Positions 13,236 through 26,325 of a stretch of DNA of 64,000 nucleotides are shown here, piece by piece. Source of the stretch: Promerops cafer (Eukaryota; Chordata; Aves; Passeriformes; Nectariniidae). The notes under the pieces are model-generated. The model was not told where the DNA came from and made no database searches. It saw only the letters and a program-made list of their open reading frames with translations. The stretch covers positions 489,414 to 553,413 of the forward strand of contig VZSE01004958.1 in the NCBI GenBank assembly GCA_013398275.1. The letters are read 5' to 3'. Within the stretch, counting starts at the first letter, position 1; every line of letters starts with the position of its first letter. The position numbers and the translations under genes were made by a program.

Positions 13236-13925
13236 ATGGACTCTGAGTTGGATCCAGAACTGGCTGAATGGCAGAGCTCAGTGGGTCATGATCAGCAGAG
13301 TAGAATCCAGTTGGAGGCCTGTAGTCAGTGGCATTCCCCAGGGGTCAGAACTGAGTCCATCCTTATTCAACTTGTTTATCAGTGACCTGGATGAAGGGAT
13401 GGAATGTGCCCTCAGCAAGTTTGCTGATGATGTGAAATTGGGGGGAGTGGCTGACACACCTGAAGGCTGTGCTGCCATTCAGTGGGACCTTGATAGGCTG
13501 GAGAGTTGGGCAGAGAGAAACCTAATGCGGTTCAGCAAGGGCAAGGGTAGGGGCCTGCACCTGGGGAGGAGTAACCAGCACGGGCTGGGGGCTGACCTAC
13601 TGGAGAGCAGCTCTGCTGGGAAGGACCTGGGAGCGTTGGTGGATGAAAAGTTGACCATGAGCTGGCAGTGGCCAGGAGGGCCTGTGGTGTCCTGAGGTGC
13701 ATTGAGAGGACTGTGGCCAGCAGGTTGAGGGAGGTGATAGCACCCCTCAGCTTGGCCCTAATGAGGCCACATCTGGAGTGCTGTGTCCAGTTCTGGGCTA
13801 CTCAGTACAAGAAGGAGAAGGAGCTTCTGGAGCAGTGGCCACAAGGATGGTGAGGTGGCTGGAGAATCTCTTATGAAGAGGTACTGTGGGAACTGGGCCT
13901 ATTTATTATGGAGAAGAGAGAGGGG
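13236..13925 (+). mobile_element. CR1 LINE fragment with RT palm and thumb
   Basis: Plus-strand ORF2 fragment. The frame from 13288 to 13695 reads the RT palm. PQGS (fingers/palm) lies at codons 17-20, followed by LFNLFISDLDEG. The catalytic FADD box is at codons 45-48 (13420-13431), then KLGGVADTPEG and RNLMRFSKGKGRGLHLGR. A stop ends this frame at 13695. The thumb continues in another frame from 13668 (VASRLREVI, RPHLECCVQFW), so at least one frameshift separates palm and thumb. The copy ends near 13925 at the point equivalent to 'GLFSLEKR', without a 3' UTR or terminal repeat. It is therefore truncated at both ends and inactive. Confidence 0.93.
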
Positions 13926-16900
13926 ATTTATTTGTTATCATATGACTTTTGGAAGACAAGATATAGGTTTGTGAAGGTGAAAAATGCAGATATAGTTAAT
14001 TCCATATGCAAAACTATGTCATTAGAAACTGAAACTATCTTTAAAAAGCTGGTCACTAGGTAACTAAGAATTTTAAAGAGAAACTCAGAGTAACATACAA
14101 AAGAACAGATATCATGAAACTGAAATATTTTATAACAATTTTAAACATGTACAATATTACATGAATCAGCCATATGATGTGAAATTCCAGTATAAGATTC
14201 CAATAAGAAAAGTGCCTTTAAATAAATGAACTAAACATTAACAAGTGTCTGAGAGATAATACACTTCAGCAAACATGGTACACTTTTTATGAGATAAAGT
14301 GCTGAACTGCCTCAGGAATAAGCCATCTGAAAGGTTCAAATTTCTCCATCTGTCTCTGTTATTACTTTCTTTCTTCACATGCTATATTATCAAGTCAACA
14401 TCTTTAATGAATTTATTCCAGAAAAAAAAAACATTTCCCAACATTTACAAATATAGAGTTCATGTCTAGTTAATGAAATTGTTGCTGAAATACATTTCCT
14501 ATGGAAAAGAGAACATTAATTCCTACTGGCTGTTTTTTTAAAGACTTCCAGCAGATGATGGGAAAGACAGACAGGGTGTCACCTTCCAGTTACAAAACAA
14601 AATTTTAGTTAAAACAAATATGCATTGTAGGCCTACAAATTATACAGACAGATTAAGACGTGTGTCAAACAAAACCTCTTCACTCAATTCTGAAAACTAT
14701 TTATTTTGTGTAAGAGTTCTTGCATAGAATCTGAATTCTCATTTTCAGGGGTATCACAGAAATCATGGATCAGTCCCCATTAGCTTGGTCATTCCACCCT
14801 CCTGAGCAGCCTGGCTGTGTATTCAAAGGACAATAGTAAATAAGGGCTGCTACAAACTTTCTAGCTGTATTTATACAAATTTTTAGAAACTTTTCATACT
14901 ATCTCTTGATTGGGGGATTGCTGTAGTTAGGCACTATAGAAAATCAGATAATATTTCAGGTGCTAGTTTTTGATCATACTATGGCAAAGGTACAGAGCTG
15001 ATCCAATTTCTTATGCTTTTCACTTTTTATATCTTATGTAATTTCTCCATCTAGACTACAATATCACAAAAGGCTGTACTCTGGAGCACATGTTTACAGA
15101 AAAATCAGGCAGAAATTAACAATGGAGTGCACTTTTATAGAAAATCTATTTAGAAGTTACGGAAATTAATAAGAAGTTAGAGTCTTTCTAACATGCTTTG
15201 TGAGCAGTTCAATACAAATTCTACAGGCTGTTTTACTAAAACCCATAGGAAAGCTATAGCTTTCTGTTTAGTTAGTTCTATTTGTTGGGAAAAGCCAGAC
15301 TCTGAGTGTACCCACTGTGGGTTTTTTTCAAATGAATCATAACTATCTGTGGTGTGCATGTTCCATAGTCTTTTTTGCTTAGAATATATATTCCTGAATC
15401 AGTGATGTATCTAGTGTTAGAATTCTTACTTTTCTAACCTCAGCAGTGTATATTACAGGGTCGTCAGAAGGGCAGACTGTGAAGAAATATTGCTTTGATC
15501 ATTTACTAATGGCTCCAAGTTATTATACATTAGACTGCATTTATTTTTTCAGTCTGAAGGGAGCATTAAACTGATAACAGTGCAATTTAAAAATTGGTTG
15601 TTTCTTGCTTCTTTTTAAACATATCAAGAATATTCTTTATTTTCTGGACTCTCTTATGTTTTCTGTTTCTTTCTACAAAAGGCTGCAGTGTGTGTCACAG
15701 CAAAGCTTCCTGCTCTCTGTAACAATGTCCTGATTTATCAGTGAGATGCTGTTTATGAGAACAGAAATATAGATATTCATTTTATGTATGTATATATTAT
15801 TTTTTAAGTAGAAATACCATTTATATCTTCAACATTTGGTGTCAGGCCTTTTTTCTCTCAGTTGCCTCATAATGACACAAAGAAGGAATACACAAACATC
15901 TCTGCTCCTTCTATAAGAAAATAAAACCAGAAAACTTGTATTTGAAGATCAAAACTGTAAAAGAAAAATTATTTGAATATTGAAAAAAATTTCTTCCTTC
16001 ATCCTCTTTTGGAGCAAAAACATGCAAATATTTGCACTTTTTCTGAGATATCTTTCTGCGTAATATTATACACCTTAATTTTTAATTTTTTTTTGTCATT
16101 TCAGTCAGTATCAATACAGTGTTATACTCTCCAGATCATGTTAAGAGATCCACCTTGCTCTTCATTTTTTGCTCTCTTCTAAAATTGAAAATTTAATCCA
16201 CACCACAGATATGGTCTACCATGCTACAAGTTTGATTTCCCCAACTCTACTAGCGTGTTATCAATTGTAAAATATGTAGATATTAATCCTGAGCTGCATA
16301 TTTCCTTTTAACTACAGGGACAGGAGAAGATCTATACATCAGAAATATTTTTTTAATTTTTTTGAAAAATTTCAAAGGGTAGAAAGACAATGAGCAAGTA
16401 GAAATGTGAAAAAAATCCTGTATTTTTATTTTCACATAAACATTTTTTGTTCATATAAGCAGTCTTTCTCCAGTAGCAGGGTTGTTTTTACAAAGTTCTT
16501 TCTCCTGACTGGATTCAGGTAAGACAAAAGTGTTGTTATGATAAAATCACTATAAGCCTCACCATGGGCCAGAAAGATGCTCTTTTGAGAAAATTATGAG
16601 CTCCTAAATACGTTCTAAACTTAATTTTAAATTAAAAGCACCTATTACTTCTAACTTATGGAAATGGTTTATTGAGCATTGGTATTAAAGTCCAAGAACA
16701 AAGGTAACAGAATATGAAACATAGATTTTAATATCTAGTGCTGGAACTAGAAACAGAAAATTCCTGACATTTAGTGACTTCCTATATAAATATTTGGTTA
16801 ACCCAATCTGAATGATTTCTTAATGATCCAAGTGATGTTGCAAGTCGGCTTGCAGTTGGCAAGACTACAGAAGAGCTGTGTATGTTTGGGAACATGATGC

Positions 16901-19900
16901 TGATGCCCCATGTCACTATTTTTTTTTTTTATTTCATCACTGCAACGTGTCAGGTTAATATAACTGTCACTTAATTTTATATACATTGCCACAAAGAATT
17001 TGTACACAAATATGAACCTGTACTATCTGGCTTTGATTGCAACCCCTTTCCTTTCCTGGTAACCCAGTGAAATCGATATATATTCATGATCTAATCCAAT
17101 AGAGCATGTGATTAATTTCATCCAGTCACACCAAAAGCAGCATTCACATGCTTCAAGTTTAATAGTGTTTGTCTTGACTTCTGAATTAATAAGAATAAAA
17201 ATTTAAGTACTCATTAAAAAAAAGATAAGTATCTAGATTTTTTTTATTATCCACCTGATCAAGCTTACCTATGAAAAAAGAAATTTTGTAATACTTTTTT
17301 GTTTTACAAATGTTGCCAACTTGAGGAAAAAAAATCTCATCAGTGAATAATGTGTGAAGAAATTGTTAATTGATTATGAGACAATATTAATATATTGAAA
17401 TACTTAAGTTGCTCTTTCCTTACCAGTGTAATTAATCTCTCTTTGTGTGTTAGTCTCCAGTTTCCCTTTGTGCCTATATACAGGGCTGGAAAGAGTCAGT
17501 TTATGGGTATCATTCTTTTATGGGTATTCCTCATGCATCACATTAGAAAACAGCAGTATGTAGCCACATATAACCACAAGTCTTCATGAAAAATAATAAA
17601 ACTTGAAGCCATTCCTCCTGGCATACATGCCTAGTTACAAATCAATGCTAATTATGCTTCAAATATACTATGATCAGATCTCTAATATGCAAACTATATT
17701 TTTCCAAAGAAAGATATCTCCCTGAAATCCCCATCTGTAATTCCAGGAACAGTAAGTACCTTGATGGATCAGCGTAAATTCAGAACAGGACATCTTGATA
17801 TGTTTTCTTTTCTTCCATCTCTGAGATTCTGCTTTACATTAAACTCTGAGAAGCTGCCATTTCTGAAAACTCCCCCTTCAGTTTTGCTTCCAGTGTACAT
17901 CAACAGGCAGGAATGCCATGACCTTTTGTACTACATGCTTCATAAACACTTGTCTTCTGTCACTTATTTTGTCAAGTTTAAATTTGTTTGTATTTTCTAG
18001 GTACTGACATACAATAATGGTTCTGAAAAACCTCAGTAATTTGGGATGGATTCTCATTAAAAAGTTTTTGTTTTCATCAGTGTTTAACTTCATCAGCTTT
18101 AATAGTGTTGCTTTTGATCTACAACAGCTTGTGAAAAGAACAAAAAGCACCCTTTCTATCATACATTGAATAATGTTCAAAGCAATTATCTCTTCCTTTC
18201 TGATAGAATACTGAACATCAGAAGATCTGCGACCTGACTATTTCAGAAATCCTCCAACTAATATTAATTTCATATGCATGTGGTTTTAATGTTCTTTATC
18301 TTGAAGCTTCTGTTTGGTGATCTTAGTGATGTTAAGACTACCTGAATCTGCTGTTCTCAGAATGTAATGTACTGTTTTATCTCACTTTCACAGACTTGTT
18401 CCATTTGTACCTCCACTGCCTTGCAACAAGCCTTTCTTCAGGAATCCTCAGCTCATATGCTTAAAGAAACATTTTAAAGACCTGTTGCAGCTTCCAAAGT
18501 TCAGGTAGTGTCAGGAGTAACAGTTGTATCTCTGCCATGCTAACACAGCAATGCTTCTCATGCTAACTGCTTGCACAGGATTGCTGTACATCATATTGAC
18601 CTGTGGAACTCTCCCTCATAGTTGGGATTTACCCATCTACCAGCTGGTGCTGTGACAATTTCCCAAACTTTTGGAATAGAAGTACCACACTGGTTCCCTT
18701 GAGAAAGGTGATCAGCTTAATCTCTTGCCTACGTCTTAGAAACACAAAGGTAGTAACAAAAGTACTCATATAAGTATGCATTTCAAATAACATTATACCT
18801 AGCTTTTGAGTGCCTCGTGAATTCTTCACAAACAGGTTTTTAAGGGCCTATTAACCAGAATGTATATAATGCACTAGTGAGTCAAAAAAATATTATTTTC
18901 TTGAACAAAGACAAAAGGTCTTTTATTTCAATTCTTTTAAAGGACTTGCAAGAGGAGGTTTGGGAGACTCATTGCATTGCCAGGCACTTCTTGAAGCTGT
19001 CTGCAGCTTGCCTGTACAGGTGATACATGGAAAAATTAATTTATGCTAGGCTCATGGCTGTTCTTACAGTCTTCAAGGACTTCCAAACGTCACTGAAGTG
19101 CTCTTTGAGTCAAAGAGATTTCACATCTGTCATAACCTAAACATATTAATTTGAAAGGTGTTAAAAATGCCTTAGCAAAATACTTTTGTAGATGTTTTCT
19201 GAGTGCTCTGTTTCACAATAGTAGTGACAGTTATGAAACTATCTGCTATGACTTCCTAATTTCTAGTCTGTTCTGCTCATGTTTGATTTTATACGTATGA
19301 AAAGGCAATCCAGACATATCAAGGCATAATTTCAGAGGACTTTTCTCAGAAAGAAGTTTCACCTGAGTACATAACTTACAGATAACTAGGCAATGGTAAC
19401 TCAGCACTAAGTATTTAATAGTGTTAAAAATCTCTACAATTGATTCGTCTTACAATTGATTTTGAGGTCAAATCAAAGGTTATTATTAAAACTTGAGCCT
19501 GATGGGTATATTTGTAATATGAAGTGTTTGTAGTTAATAATAGTAGTAGTAATAATAATAATAAAGGTATTTGAAAGTTGTTTAAACTGCTTTTATTCAA
19601 TTTATTCAGTTCAACCCCCAGAGAACTACATTGTATATGAGGCCAAGTGTTCAGAGAACAGAAGACAACAATAAATAATTATTTCCTCTCAGAATGTTTG
19701 TTTTTCTATGATTTCAGTGAAAAATGAGATCATCATAGTTCTTCAGCATTATTCAACCAGCTTGCAAGCTCAGGCTTTATTTATTTATTAATTCATCACT
19801 GTTATGGATGAATTTTTAACTTAGCTAAATTGAAACTTTACAGTGATTTTGGCTGAGTGATTTGATTATTGCCATTAATTTTAGTCTCTGTCACTATATG

Positions 19901-19928
19901 TACATAGAAATTTATAAAACTCTATCTT
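13926..19928. other. Unique AT-rich sequence, no gene seen
   Basis: About 6 kb of AT-rich sequence. No exon, LTR or CR1 copy could be recognised. It holds a T11 run near 16919 and a (TAG/TAA)n tract listed separately. The open frame of 100 codons on the minus strand at 17878-18180 has no family resemblance. Confidence 0.5.
19535..19564. repeat. (TAG/TAA)n trinucleotide tract
   Basis: An interrupted trinucleotide repeat: two TAA, three TAG, then five TAA-type units. A short microsatellite. Confidence 0.8.
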
Positions 19929-20875
19929 ATCATAGAATCATGAAATAGTTTGTGTTGGAAGGGATCTTTAAAGGCCATCTAGTCCAACCCCTGGCAATGA
20001 GCAGGGACATCTTAAACTATATCAGGTAGCTTAGAGCCCTTGAATATTTCTAGCCATGGGAAATCCACCACCTCTCTGGGCAACCTGTTCTAAGTGTTTT
20101 ACCACTCTCATTGTAAAGAATTTCTTTCTTATTTATAATCTAAATGGGACCCCCATTATCCTTTGTCCTGTCTCAACAGGTCCTGCTAAAAAGTCTGTCC
20201 TCATCTTTTCTGTAGAACCCGTTTAATTGCTGAAACATCACAGAAATATCTCCCTGGAGTCTTCTCTTCCCCAGGATGAACAATCATAATTCTCTCAACC
20301 TTCCTTCCCTTCTTGCCCTTTAGTTTAACCAGCAGATCTTGCTTAACTCAGCCATACTTATCTTTTGGTTTCCTTGACTGATTCCTTACACCTGGGGATC
20401 GGGAGCTCTAACACTCTGTGGAAAGCATCCTTAGAGTCTTTCAGCTTTGTCCTACTCCCTTGCCCCTGAGGCCAGTTTAGCAGAGAGTGCTACTAACTCC
20501 TTGAAGAATTGGAAGTTTGCTTTCCCAAAATTCAGAGTCCTGACTGTACTCTTTGACTGGCCCAATATCTCTCAGGGCTGCAAAATCCACCAGTGCCTAA
20601 TCATCACAGTCCAGGCTGCCTCCAAACTTAACGCCTCTGATTGACTGGACACTCACTTATGTTGGTAACCAACAGGTCTGGTGCTGCATCCTCTCTGGTA
20701 GGGCTGCCTATTATCTTCCCTAAGAAGTTACCCCTCATGCATTCCAGGAGCCTTCGGGACTGCCTCCAGCTTGTTGTGCTTTCCCAGCAGATGTTGATGT
20801 GGTTGAAGTTCTCCATCAGGACAAGACCCTGTGAGCTACTTCCCGTAGCCAGAGCAAGAAGACTTTGTCAATAGT
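19929..20875 (-). mobile_element. CR1 LINE with the RT core deleted internally
   Basis: Minus-strand CR1. Its 3' end is at 19929 (terminal repeat 'catagaatcatg', then the gttggaagggatctttaaa 3'-UTR motif). This 3' part runs to about 20300. Beyond that the sequence is CR1 ORF2 from the endonuclease C-terminus and linker. The minus frame 20816-20628 reads NHINICW, SRRLLECMRGNF and PTREDAAPDLLVTN, matching the CR1 'NHPDICW...QSRRFLEC...PTRxxALLDLLVTN' order. The linker up to 'GKKG' is then joined directly to the 'RLREL...' C-terminal region. The whole RT fingers and palm (FADD included) are missing. The junction lies at about 20300-20316, where both partners carry an aaggaagg-like word. Confidence 0.9.
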
Positions 20876-22611
20876 CCTGGACCAGCTTAAAAATTAACTT
20901 AATTAATTTACCTAGTTTTCTTGGTGTGCATGGGATAATCTGAAACAAAATTTCTGTGAAAAAAGGATGAATGTAAGAACCTTTATGTCACCTCAGGATA
21001 TATCTGCAGGTATTCACAGAAAGCCAATTAAATTCTAGAGCACCATCATGTTTCCCTAATAGAGGAATGTCATCTCTCCCTCTATATTTTAAAGGAGGGC
21101 CTAGGACAAAAATACCCACTGACTCAAACTAAGGTGCTATTAAATAAAAAATGTATAATGGCTGATGGGGCAAAATAACAGAGTTTACTTTATTTGTGTG
21201 AAAGGAAGAATGCCAGTTCTGGATCACCACAGATTAGACAAGGAAAGGATTTTGACCTTAAGATATAGTTTCAGAGGTTTATGTTTCCAGTTCATGAGTG
21301 AATTTATATGAACTAACTTTGACAGTCCTATTAAAACCTAAATTAATGGCAAAAGTGTAAAGTTTCTGTATGGAGGAAATACTGTTCCCTTCAATGAACT
21401 ATGGAGAAATAACAGTAATTTACCTCTTTAGAAGCTGATACCAACCTAAAGGAAATTTCTCTTGCTGACTTTAAAGATGAGTTACTGCTTGATACAGCTA
21501 AACACATTTTAAAATTTTAAATGTGAACTCTGAACATGTTTATATCCATCTATATTATATTTTCATCTAAAATAATTGTTCTTGCAATCATATTTGACAA
21601 GTGAAAAAACCCCTGTGATTCTATAAGAAAACATGAATGAAGGAGGACTGTTTTTAATGGAGTGATGCACAAGACTTTTAAATATGAGTGCTTGAAAGCT
21701 AGACACATGATATCTGTACATAGGCATACCATTCTATATATTCTGTATATACAAAAGGCTATAGTAAAAAAACCCAAATCCCACCCTACCACATAAAAAA
21801 ACCAAACAAACAAAAAAAAACCCCTGAACTAACCAAATAAAAAGTCCCAAGGCAATCCAGCCAGCCAGAGCCAAGAGGAGTTGCAGTAACTAATTTGCTT
21901 TCTATTTAGATATTTAAAAGCCCAACTTTAGCCACTCAGGATGACACATTTGATAATAAAATTGGTGAATGTGTTTATTTTTTTCAGTTTAAGATAATAG
22001 TATTGCATGAGACAATCCCAAACACTGAAGAAAAGAGTCTCTTGTTTCAATGTCTGTGGTAAATAGTCCCTTCTAAAAGGGGTTATAACTTTGGATTATG
22101 TCTCCTTAAGGAGCTGTTATTTAAAGAGCAGTCTATAGGGTTCATAAAGGTTAGCATCAATGACTAAGCCTGTCAGTTTAGGATCTTCAGTTGACTTACT
22201 CATTTACTTCTGCTGTTCTCTGAATAAAAGAGAACTGGGAGGAATATTCAGGAATGAAGCACTCACTTGGGAAGCTGAGGAGAAATTTATTGGGGTGATA
22301 AGACTCAAAGTAACTTAACACTATTGTCTCCTGATGTACCTTCTGGCAAAGTGTCTTCTTCCTATGGAAAGTCTTTTCCAACCTGAAACCTTTTATAGCT
22401 TGTACAGTAAAGAGGGAAACCCCCTTACTCTACTGCAGTGACTCTGATGACAAGCAGTATGGGTCTTGGAAGAAATGCTATATGGATGGAAAGTATTTTT
22501 TCACTATAAAATTGTTGCTAAAAGAAAAAAAAAAATCATTCTTCATAAATGTATCAGGACCATTTAAAAAAACCAAAACCTCCCTTTTATTACAGTCAAA
22601 TATAGCAGAGG
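20876..22611. other. Unique AT-rich sequence, no gene seen
   Basis: About 1.7 kb between two CR1 copies. It contains an A/C-rich tract near 21796-21825 and no recognisable gene or other repeat. Confidence 0.5.
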
Positions 22612-23497
22612 GGTAGCAGTCCAGGAGCTTCCTCAAGATCCCTGATCATCACTCAAGTGATGGAGGAGCCAAAGAGCAGGTACCCTGATGCACATCATGC
22701 TCACAAAAAAAGAAAGGGTTTGTTGGGGTTGTCTAGGTGGAAAAACCTAGGTTGCCGTGCATATGAGATGGTACCGAGAGCAAGAAGAGGGAAGAGCAAG
22801 CTCAGCCCTGGAATTCAGGACAGCAGACTTTGGCTGGCTCAAAGGTATGCTTGGAAGAGACCTAAAGGATAAGGTCTGGGGAGGAAGAGAAACTCATAAA
22901 AGTCCTGATTTAATACTCAAGGAACACCTACTCCGATTTCGAGTGGCCCATGCCAACAGGGAGTGATCCTTCCCCTTTACTCAGCCCTAGTAAGGTCACA
23001 TCTGGAGTCCTTGTCTGGTTCCGTGTACCCTGGAGGCATGAACACACTGGAGAGGGTCCAAAGAAGGGACAAAAAGAGGATGAAGCTCACAGAAGCTGCT
23101 CACATATGAGGAAAGACTGAGGTGGCTGGGCCAGTTCAGCCTGGAGAAGAGAAGGCTAAGGAAGGATCTTATCAGTGTGCATAAATACTTTTAGAGAGGT
23201 TGCAAAGACAGAACCAGGCTCTTTTCAGTGATGCCTAGTGCCAGGGCCAGAGGCAATGGCCACAAACTGAAACAGAGGATGTTCTCTCAGGAATGTCAGG
23301 AAACAGTTTTACTGTGAGGGTGACTGTTTACTGACATAGGTTGTCCTGAGAGTCTGTGGAATCTCTCACTTTGAAGACAGCCAGAAGCAGTTTAGACATG
23401 GTTCTGAGCACCCAGTTCTAGGTGCTTGAATAGAGGGGCTGAACTTTATGACTTCTAGGAGTACCTTCCAAACTCAACAAGTCTGTGATTCTGTAAC
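22612..23497 (+). mobile_element. CR1 LINE with the RT core deleted internally
   Basis: Plus-strand CR1 that starts in the endonuclease C-terminus (gcagtccaggagcttcc, the 'QSRRFLEC' region). It passes through the linker: the frame at 22757-22966 reads FRTADFGWLKGMLGRDLKDKVW and LILKEHLL, matching the CR1 'FRRANFGLFRDLLGR' linker. At about 22938-22944 it jumps to the RT thumb ('ggagtgatccttcccct..', equivalent to SREVILPLYSALVRPHLE). It then continues to the 3' UTR and a terminal TGTGATTCTGTAA at 23484-23496. The fingers, palm and FADD box are absent. Many indels indicate an old copy. Confidence 0.88.
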
Positions 23498-25332
23498 TTT
23501 TATCCCTAAAGATCAAAGGTGGTATGAGACAAGTGTACACTTGCATTTCACCACACTTAGATCATTCAGAGCAGCAGAAGCTCTCCAAGATCTAGAAAAA
23601 TGTCATTTCCACTGGTCCCAAATTCCAGGACAGGAGTCACTAAAGAAGCATGCTCCTGTCAGCCCTTGCCTTAGCCCAACTACACTGTGTGCTAAGAGAC
23701 AAGATCAAGGTGACTGCAATGAAGTGGGTTACTTCCCTTTAAAAAGAAGAAAAAAAATATTTTGTTCCAGACAATAATCTCATTAGTGACAGGAGGAGAG
23801 GCTTTGATGGATTCAACAGCTGTATATTCAAGGTTTCTTTCTGCACTGTATTACCCCTCAAGAAATTGGCTAAGCCCTTGGTGTCACATCAGTGAAAAAC
23901 AATGAGAAGGGCAAGGATCTGTTCCGTTCTCCTCTTATGGTAGAAAGACTCTTTCTCATTTTTCAACTTTTATTTGCCAGATTTCTCATTTTGTAGTTAA
24001 AAATACATGAAACTTTCTAATATAGGCATTTCATGTTCCATTACTTGGTAAAAAAAGGTAATTTATAATTTAGTTATATAGCACTGTAACTATGCTTATT
24101 GTTATAAGACAGTTCTAAAATGCTCAGCATTAAATAAGAAATCCCAAGGTCTTAAAAATATAAAGAAATAGCTTAAAATAAAGGAACTCTGAAACTGAAA
24201 CTTATGCAGCTTTTTTTTTATATATGTGCTACTTTATTATGTGCTCTAAAACCTGCTCAATGCATATATCCAGAAGTAATACCTTGTGAACCCCTTAATT
24301 TTCACTCCATGAACTGATCTACTCAAAAAGCAAAGAATTTCACACATCTACGTAAATAAAACATCTGAAATAAATATTTCATCTGAGTCTCTCATGTAGA
24401 TTATGATTTATTTTAATGTTAATAAAGCTTTTCATAGAACTTGTAGATGTTCTATGATGTTCTATGTATATTTCTAATGTTATTTTGAGATTATTAACTA
24501 ATTAAATATTATTTATATGCTAACTTGTATGTTTATGGCATATGCTCCTTTACTACAAAAATTTCATTATGATAAAGCTGCTAAATTTTAATAAGGAATA
24601 TATAATTTCATATATCACTTTTCTGGCTCCTTATAAGGTATCACTACACAGGACATTTAGAGGCAAAACAAACAAACAAACAAAAAAAAAAAAACAGAAA
24701 AAGAATAGCATCTAAATTAAGTCTTCTAACAGACAAGCTAGATAAATTGATTAGTTCTTATTTTGGGCCAATGTGGATCAATAGTTGAACAAAGTTTTTA
24801 AGGTTGACCTGAGATTGAAACAGTGTAAAAAAGGAAGAAATGAGGCCAGCTGGAGCTGGTAGATAGTAAAATCATTGCATTCAGGGTCATATATATAAAT
24901 ACATATATTTATATACAAATGCATTTTCAGTGTTTTTCAAAACTTACTTGGATCTTTTCATCATTGTGTTTCATAATTGAATAACGCAATTTAGGACATT
25001 TTGTCTATCAAAGTAGAATAAGTTCCTTCAACCTTTTATAAATCTTTAGTACCTGTCACTTTCAAGCCAAGCCTCTGTATTTCTTGCTTTATAATTTCAG
25101 CATTACATACACTACTCAATGTGACATATAAATACTGCAGTATAAAAATATGCCACCTTTCTGGATTTATATACTACTTCTTTAACAACACAGTCCATCA
25201 CCTTGTTCACTGTAACCTTGGTACTGTATTCAGGTACTCATAGATATTTTTCCAGCAATAAAACTCAAGTCTTGTCTATATCAGTATGACAGAGACTTGC
25301 TTACTCTAACACTTACTGATTTATTATGTTTA
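23498..25332. other. Unique AT-rich sequence with an (AAAC)n tract
   Basis: About 1.8 kb. An (AAAC)n tract running into a poly-A run lies at about 24665-24695. A short direct repeat (gttctatg twice) lies near 24448-24465. No gene is seen. Confidence 0.55.
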
Positions 25333-26325
25333 ATAGAATCAGAGAATAATTTAGGTTGGAAGGGACCTTAAAGACTATCTGTTTCCAGCCCCTTTACCAT
25401 AGGCAGGGACAGGTTGCTCAGGGTTTCATCCATCCTGTCCTTGAACATTTCCAGAGATGGGACAGCCACAGTCTCTCTGGGCAACCTGGTCCAGTGTTTC
25501 ACCACCCTCACAGCAAAGAATTTCTTCCTAATATGTAATCTAAGCCTACCCTCTTTCAACTTCAAGGCATTGCCCCTTGTCCTGTCACTTTCTGCCCATA
25601 AAATAAAAGTCCTTCTTTCTCTTTTTTATAATCCCCCTTTAGGTACTGAAAGGCCCTAATAAGGTCTTTTTCATAGGACAGGTGCTCCAGGCTTCAGATC
25701 ATCTTTGAGGCCTTCTTCTGGACCCACTCTAACAGGTGCAGATCTTTTTTGTGCTGGAAAACCCAGACCTGGAACCAGACTAGAGTGAGAGGATGGCCTC
25801 CTTGAGCTGCTCTCTGTGTGTCTTTTCACGAAGCCCAGATGTTGCTGGCCTTCTGAGATGTGAGTGTGCACTGTTGACTTGTTGGTTTATGTTCAGCTTT
25901 TCATCCACAATTCCCAAGTCCTTCTCCACAGGACTGCTCTCAATGTCTTCTTCTCCCAGTCTGTATTCACATTTGGGATTGCCTCAACCCAGGTGCAGCA
26001 CCTGCACTTGGGCTTGTTGAACCTTTTGAGGTTCTTGTAGGCTCAATTCTCATTTTTGTCCAAATCGGTCTGGATGTCATCCCATCTTTCTGTTGTGTCA
26101 ACTGCACCGCTCAGCTTGGAGTCACCTGCAAACCTGCTGAGGGTGTACTTCATCCTCTGTCTGTGTCATTGGTTTAGGTATTGAAGAGCATCAGCCCCAT
26201 CAGGACAGAGACTTGAGGGATACCACACATCACCAGCCTCCACTTGGACATAGAATCATTGACCACAACTCTGTCTGCATCCATCCAATCAATTCCTTAT
26301 CCACTGAATGACTGTTCGACTTCTG
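25333..26325 (-). mobile_element. CR1 LINE, 3' half with a damaged FADD box
   Basis: Minus-strand CR1 of about 1 kb, collinear from the 3' terminal repeat at 25333 up to the RT palm. The minus frame 25565-25368 reads RLRLHIRKKFFAVRVVKHWTRLPRETVAVPSLEMF, the CR1 C-terminal motif. Farther 5', at plus 26121-26132, the reverse strand reads FAGD where CR1 has FADD, so one catalytic aspartate is lost. The downstream 'KLSGAVDTTE' still matches. The copy is truncated 5' of the palm and inactive. Unlike its two neighbours, it shows no internal jump. Confidence 0.92.

Noticed and set aside
13288..13974. Overlapping open frames with reverse-transcriptase similarity
   Set aside because: They are fragments of one decayed CR1 ORF2 with a frameshift, not a host gene or a bacterial-type RT.
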